From Sphingobacterium tabacisoli (GTDB taxonomy: Bacteria; Bacteroidota; Bacteroidia; Sphingobacteriales; Sphingobacteriaceae), in contig NZ_JAEQMU010000001.1 in assembly GCF_017908035.1 (NCBI RefSeq), positions 1,054,001-1,118,000 on the forward strand: a stretch of 64,000 nucleotides of DNA, read 5' to 3'. This document shows, piece by piece, positions 59,701 to 64,000 of this stretch. Every line of letters starts with the position of its first letter. The stretch's first letter is position 1. The notes below the pieces were generated by a model, which searched no databases, had not been told where the DNA came from, and was given only the letters and a program-made list of their open reading frames with translations. The translations under genes were made by a program, and so were the position numbers.

Positions 59701-62700
59701 TTAAAAATTAATCTGTGTCCCAAAAGATAAAGTACGCAAGGGTGGCATCCAGCTCAGTGTAGTTTCGGGATCCATACCGAAAAAATTGGTCCAAGCCCAC
59801 AGATTCTGTCCCTGAAAGAATACATTCAAATGTTTTATTGCCGTTTTTTTCAGCGGTACCTTATAGTTCAATGCTACATTTCTCAAACGGATGTATGAAC
59901 CGTCGGAGACCGTGATATCGCTATATTGAAATAACTGGAAAGCAGCATTAGCACCCACCCTATAAGGCATATATAGGCCATTAGGATTGCTTTCTGACCA
60001 TACATCCAACACTTCTACAGGTACATTGACAATGGCATTACCCGGATTGGGCAGGATATAGTTATAATTTCGACTATCCTGTTTTACAAACTGTAGGAGA
60101 AATGATAAATCCCAGTTACCATAGGTCAGGCTATTGTGCCAGCCACCGTGATATTGGGTAGTCAAATCGGCTATTACCTGATTGTCGTGTGGAGAAGAGA
60201 TCAGACCATCGCCATTATAGTCGTTAAACTTGTAAGCGCGTGTGGCGGGGTCTACTCCTTCCAATTTATACAATTTCGATATACTGGTCGGATATCCGAT
60301 GATGTAGCTATTACCATAGGTAGAGCCGGCCAAGCCCGGAAAGGAAACCAGCTTGTTACGCGGTGCACTGACGTTGATACCCGACTGCCACTGAAAATCC
60401 TTGCTATCCAAGATCTTAAAACTAGCTTCCAGTTCTATTCCTTTATTCTGTACTGTGGCATCGAGATTGGCCTGCACAGAACCGAATCCTGTTATCGCAG
60501 GAAGCTGATAGCCGACAAGCTGGCACGAAGAGCGGTTGCGGTACCAAGCGGCAGTCAGGTTGAGCCTATTTTCAAACATGGTCAGTTCTAAGGCCGTCTC
60601 TAGCTTTACGGTCTTTTCCCAGCTAAAATCGGGATTGTAAAGACGGACTGGTTTGATCCCGGTGACGCCATCGTACACGAGATCTGACGATATATTGTAC
60701 GTATCGAGATACTGATAGTCGCCAAGGGCATCACTACCCGTAGTACCGAAGCTAGCCCGTAGCTTTCCCAAGTTGAGCCAAGAAAGCCCGGCAAGCATTT
60801 TTTCTTCAGAGAATAGCCAGGCTCCACCAACAGCTGCAAAATTTGCAAACTTGTTATTCGGGCCAAAGCGGCTACTACCATCCCGCCGTCCGGTGATATT
60901 CAGGATATAACGGTCGGACAATTGGTAGTTTACCCTACCAAAGGCTGCTACATAACGGTAATCTGTAGTGATCTGGTCGCCTATAGTCTTTGTCTTTGCT
61001 GCTGCAAGGTTCCTGATAAACGCGTTGCTTTCAAAGCCTGTCCCGGTTGTCGAAGCCGTTTTATTGGTTTCCTGCTGATAGGTACCGCCGACTAAAACGG
61101 TAAGCTCATGTGGTCCTTTTTTCAACACATAATCGATCTGGGGCTCAGCAATAACCGAAAAGCGGCTCTCCGTGTAACGCGAAGCACGCGAGTATGCGCT
61201 GGACTGCCCTGTCACAAAAGCCGGATTGTACATGGTATTGGGCTCCAACGCCCAATCTTCGAAAGCGAAATAATTCAGTCCTGTATTCAACTTCAGCTGC
61301 AAACCCGGCAATAACTCGTACTGGGCATTCAGGCTGTTCAAGGTCTGTTTATTGTCATTATTGTAGGTAGACTGATAGGGACCCAGTGGATTTGAAAACG
61401 TATTGTTTTCCCAGTTCAGACTGCCGTCTTCTTTATAGAGTTCGGGAGAGTTTGGTGCCAAGAGATGTGCTTGACGGGTCACGTCTGAACGCATCATATT
61501 ATTACTTTGCATTGAAAATCGATTGGAGGCACTGACCAATAGCCGCCCATCTTTGGACCTATGATTGATTGCGTTACTTACATTAGTTGTCTTGTATTTA
61601 TATCCATGTCCATACACGGTAGTCTGTTGGTCATGACTGGCGCTTAACAAGAATGTAGTCAACTCAGACCCTCCTTGCAGACTGAGCTGGTTCTGAAAGA
61701 ACCCGGCCGTATTGCCGATCAGCTTGTCTACCCAGTCTGTAGATCTATTTTGGTCCCATGTGCCGTTAATATCATATGCCGCTGCCGGATATGTGGTGAT
61801 GCCGCTATTGGCATAGGCCTGTCTACGCATATCAAGATACTGGTCTGTATTGAGTAGCTTTAAATTGGACTTGACCCGGCTCATGCCATAAGAGCTTCTA
61901 AAAGTCAGTCCCAAATGACCAGATCTTCCTTTCTTTGTCGTGATCAGTACTACACCATTGGCTCCTCGTGATCCATAGATGGAAGTGGCATCGGCGTCCT
62001 TTAATATCTCCACGCTTTCTATATCTCCGGGATTAAACGCGTTCAATGGGTTGATCCCGCCATTGAGGATGACGCCTATATTGTTAGTGCCTACCTGATT
62101 ACCGATCGGTACACCGTCCACAACGTATAGGGGCTGATTGCCATCCACCCCACTATTTCCAATGGTACGCAGACTATTGCGACCGCGGATCTCGATACGA
62201 TAGCCACTGCCGGGCACTCCATTGTTTTGAGCGATATTCACGCCTGCCACCCTTCCCTGTACAGCGGAGAATACATTATTTATAGGTTGCCCTTCGATGT
62301 CTTTGGCTGTTACGCGAGCGATACTTCCGGTCCGCTCTCGGTCCCGCACGGCATAGTACCCCGTGTTTACCAATACTTCTTCAACTTCGGAAGAAGCCAC
62401 CTGTAGCATGATATTTCCAAGATCGGCACGAGCATCTATCTGACGCGTTACGTATCCGACATAGCTTACCTCCAGTTTGTATCCCATTGACACGTTTTTT
62501 AGCGTGAAGTAGCCATTTTGATCACTGATGGTGTGCAGCTGCGTATGCTTGCCTGTCGCCGTAGTAACGCGGATGGCAGCGCCTGACAACGGTTCTGCTT
62601 TTGGGTTGACTATACGGCCCGTCACCTCTATTGCATCTAACGCGCCAGCGTTGAATTCCTTGTTTTCAGGTGCGTCTTTTTTGATGTTTTGGCGATCTAT

Positions 62701-63069
62701 GACAATAAATCTATCCTTATCATTAAGGGAATAGGTGAACCCGGTCAGCCTCTCCAACTCCGACAGGAGCTGTCGTACATCCACTCCCGTCCTTTGGATA
62801 GAGATGATACGGGATGTATTCACCTCGGGCTTTACAATAATCCCATAATCCGTCTGTCCGCGCAGATCGGCTAAAACTTTTTTTAACGGCGCATTAACCC
62901 TGTTTATAGAAACGGTCTGTGCACTTCCTTCTGATGCCAGCCCCAAACTCAACGCCGTACAGAGTAAAATTGCGGTAAAACTTAATCGCATAATAAGCCT
63001 TTTTCTAACTACTGAGGGTTTACGAAGCAGGCCATATTCATGAGTACAATACCCATAGAAATGTTTCAT
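59701..63069 (-). CDS. susC: SusC/RagA TonB-dependent receptor with STN domain
   Basis: Started at MKHFYGYCTHEYGLLRKPSV, this 1122-residue protein carries an STN domain (about 60-115, VLADLRGQTDYGIIVKPEV), a CarboxypepD_reg domain (about 145-215), the SusC box VNTGYYAVRDRERTGSIARV with IEIRGRNSLRT and LYVVDGVPIG, and the barrel ending TLSFGTQINF. The first 35 residues are a charged lead before the signal (MRLSFTAILLCTALSLGLAS). The STN domain agrees with the FecR gene upstream. Confidence 0.93.
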   Translation of the reverse strand: MKHFYGYCTHEYGLLRKPSVVRKRLIMRLSFTAILLCTALSLGLASEGSAQTVSINRVNAPLKKVLADLRGQTDYGIIVKPEVNTSRIISIQRTGVDVRQLLSELERLTGFTYSLNDKDRFIVIDRQNIKKDAPENKEFNAGALDAIEVTGRIVNPKAEPLSGAAIRVTTATGKHTQLHTISDQNGYFTLKNVSMGYKLEVSYVGYVTRQIDARADLGNIMLQVASSEVEEVLVNTGYYAVRDRERTGSIARVTAKDIEGQPINNVFSAVQGRVAGVNIAQNNGVPGSGYRIEIRGRNSLRTIGNSGVDGNQPLYVVDGVPIGNQVGTNNIGVILNGGINPLNAFNPGDIESVEILKDADATSIYGSRGANGVVLITTKKGRSGHLGLTFRSSYGMSRVKSNLKLLNTDQYLDMRRQAYANSGITTYPAAAYDINGTWDQNRSTDWVDKLIGNTAGFFQNQLSLQGGSELTTFLLSASHDQQTTVYGHGYKYKTTNVSNAINHRSKDGRLLVSASNRFSMQSNNMMRSDVTRQAHLLAPNSPELYKEDGSLNWENNTFSNPLGPYQSTYNNDNKQTLNSLNAQYELLPGLQLKLNTGLNYFAFEDWALEPNTMYNPAFVTGQSSAYSRASRYTESRFSVIAEPQIDYVLKKGPHELTVLVGGTYQQETNKTASTTGTGFESNAFIRNLAAAKTKTIGDQITTDYRYVAAFGRVNYQLSDRYILNITGRRDGSSRFGPNNKFANFAAVGGAWLFSEEKMLAGLSWLNLGKLRASFGTTGSDALGDYQYLDTYNISSDLVYDGVTGIKPVRLYNPDFSWEKTVKLETALELTMFENRLNLTAAWYRNRSSCQLVGYQLPAITGFGSVQANLDATVQNKGIELEASFKILDSKDFQWQSGINVSAPRNKLVSFPGLAGSTYGNSYIIGYPTSISKLYKLEGVDPATRAYKFNDYNGDGLISSPHDNQVIADLTTQYHGGWHNSLTYGNWDLSFLLQFVKQDSRNYNYILPNPGNAIVNVPVEVLDVWSESNPNGLYMPYRVGANAAFQLFQYSDITVSDGSYIRLRNVALNYKVPLKKTAIKHLNVFFQGQNLWAWTNFFGMDPETTLSWMPPLRTLSFGTQINF

Positions 63070-63231
63070 AATATTTGGTAAATCAAGACGACAGACAATA
63101 GCCAAAATATGCTTATGTTTGTACGTCAGCGTTTATCTCCAGATATACCGATAAAGTATTTTCTCCGTATATCGAAGACTTAAATAGATTAGTCAATTCT
63201 TTGTTTTTGGGCGAGATAGGCGCTACGTATG

Positions 63232-63265
63232 GTGTCGACCGGGGGCAACCGGTTGACACTTTTTT
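63232..63265 (+). terminator. strong hairpin with T-run between fecR and susC
   Basis: GTGTCGACCGG at 63232-63242 pairs with CCGGTTGACAC at 63249-63259 (11 bp with one G-T), followed on the plus strand by TTTTTT at 63260-63265. As a plus-strand terminator it would face into the fecR gene; on the minus strand, the direction of the operon, it has no T-run. It may stop antisense reading or act as an mRNA hairpin between fecR and susC. Confidence 0.6.
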
Positions 63266-63296
63266 ATTCACGCACGATCTCCAGTATATCAAGAAA

Positions 63297-64000
63297 CTAT
63301 CTGAATATGGTCAACCTCCTTTCTGGCCTCTGTGTTCCCTTTAGTGATTTTGTATCCTGTTTATTGATCCTATATTTTATACGGCTATCGGCACGCTGTA
63401 TAGCGGCCAACAGATCTCCCAATGATCTGTCTCTCGGAAAAGTCACCAAACTCAATGACTGCTGAAACTCTCCCTCGAACACGAGCTCTACATCATACCA
63501 ACGGCAGACCTGGGATAGAACTTCCTGCAACGACCCTTTCAACATGAAATAACCATCTTTCCAAGAGGTGTACTGCTCCGTATCTACGTCTTTTAGCTGT
63601 CCCGAACTGCCATCTGTGGAAAACTGCTGCCCCGGAGATAAATCGACAATCTTACCTTTAGTCTTAGTGGGTTCAACCTGCACCGCACCTTCTAGCAAAG
63701 TAGTCTTTGTGGCTGTCTCGTCTTTATACGCCGCGATGTTAAACTGTGTGCCCAATACCTTCACCATTTGCTTCTCTGTTTTCACCATAAATGAGCGATG
63801 GATATTTCCCCTGCTCTCCGATGACTTTACGACAGCCTTAGTCACCGCAAAAAAGGCTTCCCCCTCCAACTCGACCAAGCGCTCTTTTCCAACAAAACGA
63901 GATGGATAATGGAGCTTAGATCCACCATTGAGCCATACCTGGGTGCCATCTGGCAGCTGCGTCTGGTAAGTCGTACCAAGGGGCGTCGTGAGCGTGAGCA
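63297..64000 (-). CDS. FecR-family anti-sigma factor (N-terminus beyond window)
   Basis: The frame continues past the right edge. The visible part is the periplasmic FecR domain: LTLTTPLGTTYQTQLPDGTQ, VWLNGGSKLHYPSRF, VELEGEAFFAVTK and SFMVKTEKQMVKVLGTQFNIAAYKD, followed by the DUF4974-like C-terminus with YFMLKGSLQEVLSQVCRWYDVELVFEGEF. It probably pairs with an ECF sigma gene outside the window and with the STN domain of the SusC encoded downstream. Confidence 0.9.
   Translation of the reverse strand, partial: LTLTTPLGTTYQTQLPDGTQVWLNGGSKLHYPSRFVGKERLVELEGEAFFAVTKAVVKSSESRGNIHRSFMVKTEKQMVKVLGTQFNIAAYKDETATKTTLLEGAVQVEPTKTKGKIVDLSPGQQFSTDGSSGQLKDVDTEQYTSWKDGYFMLKGSLQEVLSQVCRWYDVELVFEGEFQQSLSLVTFPRDRSLGDLLAAIQRADSRIKYRINKQDTKSLKGTQRPERRLTIFR

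Noticed and set aside
63232..63265. Terminator of the minus-strand fecR transcript
   Set aside because: The T-run is on the plus strand only, so on the minus strand it is just a hairpin.

Overview
The window looks like chromosomal DNA of a Sphingobacteriaceae-type Bacteroidota (Sphingobacterium or a close relative). The evidence is three SusC/SusD outer-membrane import loci, two of them with a FecR anti-sigma factor and one with a complete ECF sigma/FecR pair, together with DUF5017, VCBS and FISUMP lipoproteins, a DUF6520 peptide, AraC and short Crp/Fnr regulators, and an almost complete lack of Shine-Dalgarno sequences. No rRNA or tRNA genes, CRISPR arrays or intact transposases were seen.

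Layout. 1-11.7 kb holds single genes: a Crp/Fnr regulator, two lipoproteins, an ATPase_2/DUF234-type ATPase, an acetyltransferase-epimerase pair that carries strong Shine-Dalgarno sites (probably acquired), a RimL-like acetyltransferase, two AraC regulators, a one-chain mitochondrial-type phenylalanyl-tRNA synthetase and an MFS exporter. 11.7-18.4 kb is an accessory cassette. It has a CHAP hydrolase, a small membrane protein and a short lipoprotein that together resemble a lysis module, a conserved hypothetical protein, small regulators, and several different short-repeat arrays in the gaps. 18.4-33.5 kb is one minus-strand polysaccharide-utilisation-type locus: lipoprotein sugar isomerase, ECF sigma, FecR, SusC, SusD, DUF5017, VCBS, Asp-box/FISUMP fusion, and a two-subunit GMC sugar dehydrogenase. 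34-40.9 kb holds an unknown protein, a DUF6520 peptide and a TlpA-SusC-SusD operon.

40.9-55.8 kb is an AT-rich defence island. It starts with a non-coding region full of complementary segments, then an HTH-like protein, two membrane/coiled-coil proteins and gene debris. A PHP-domain/SMC-like ATPase follows, directly upstream of McrB-McrC. After a small membrane protein come a C5-cytosine methyltransferase, an HpaII-family restriction enzyme, an XRE/HNH pair on the other strand, and a Vsr mismatch endonuclease. 56.2-64 kb is a third locus on the minus strand: FecR (cut by the window edge), SusC, SusD, VCBS and a stand-alone DsbD N-terminal domain.

Two clear copies and one more distant copy of an intergenic repeat family lie next to genes. 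One copy supplies the only available ATG of the TlpA gene. The most promising unexplored systems are the PHP-ATPase/McrBC module with its membrane partners, the structured region at 41.3-41.8 kb, the one-chain PheRS with its leader, and the lysis-like cassette.
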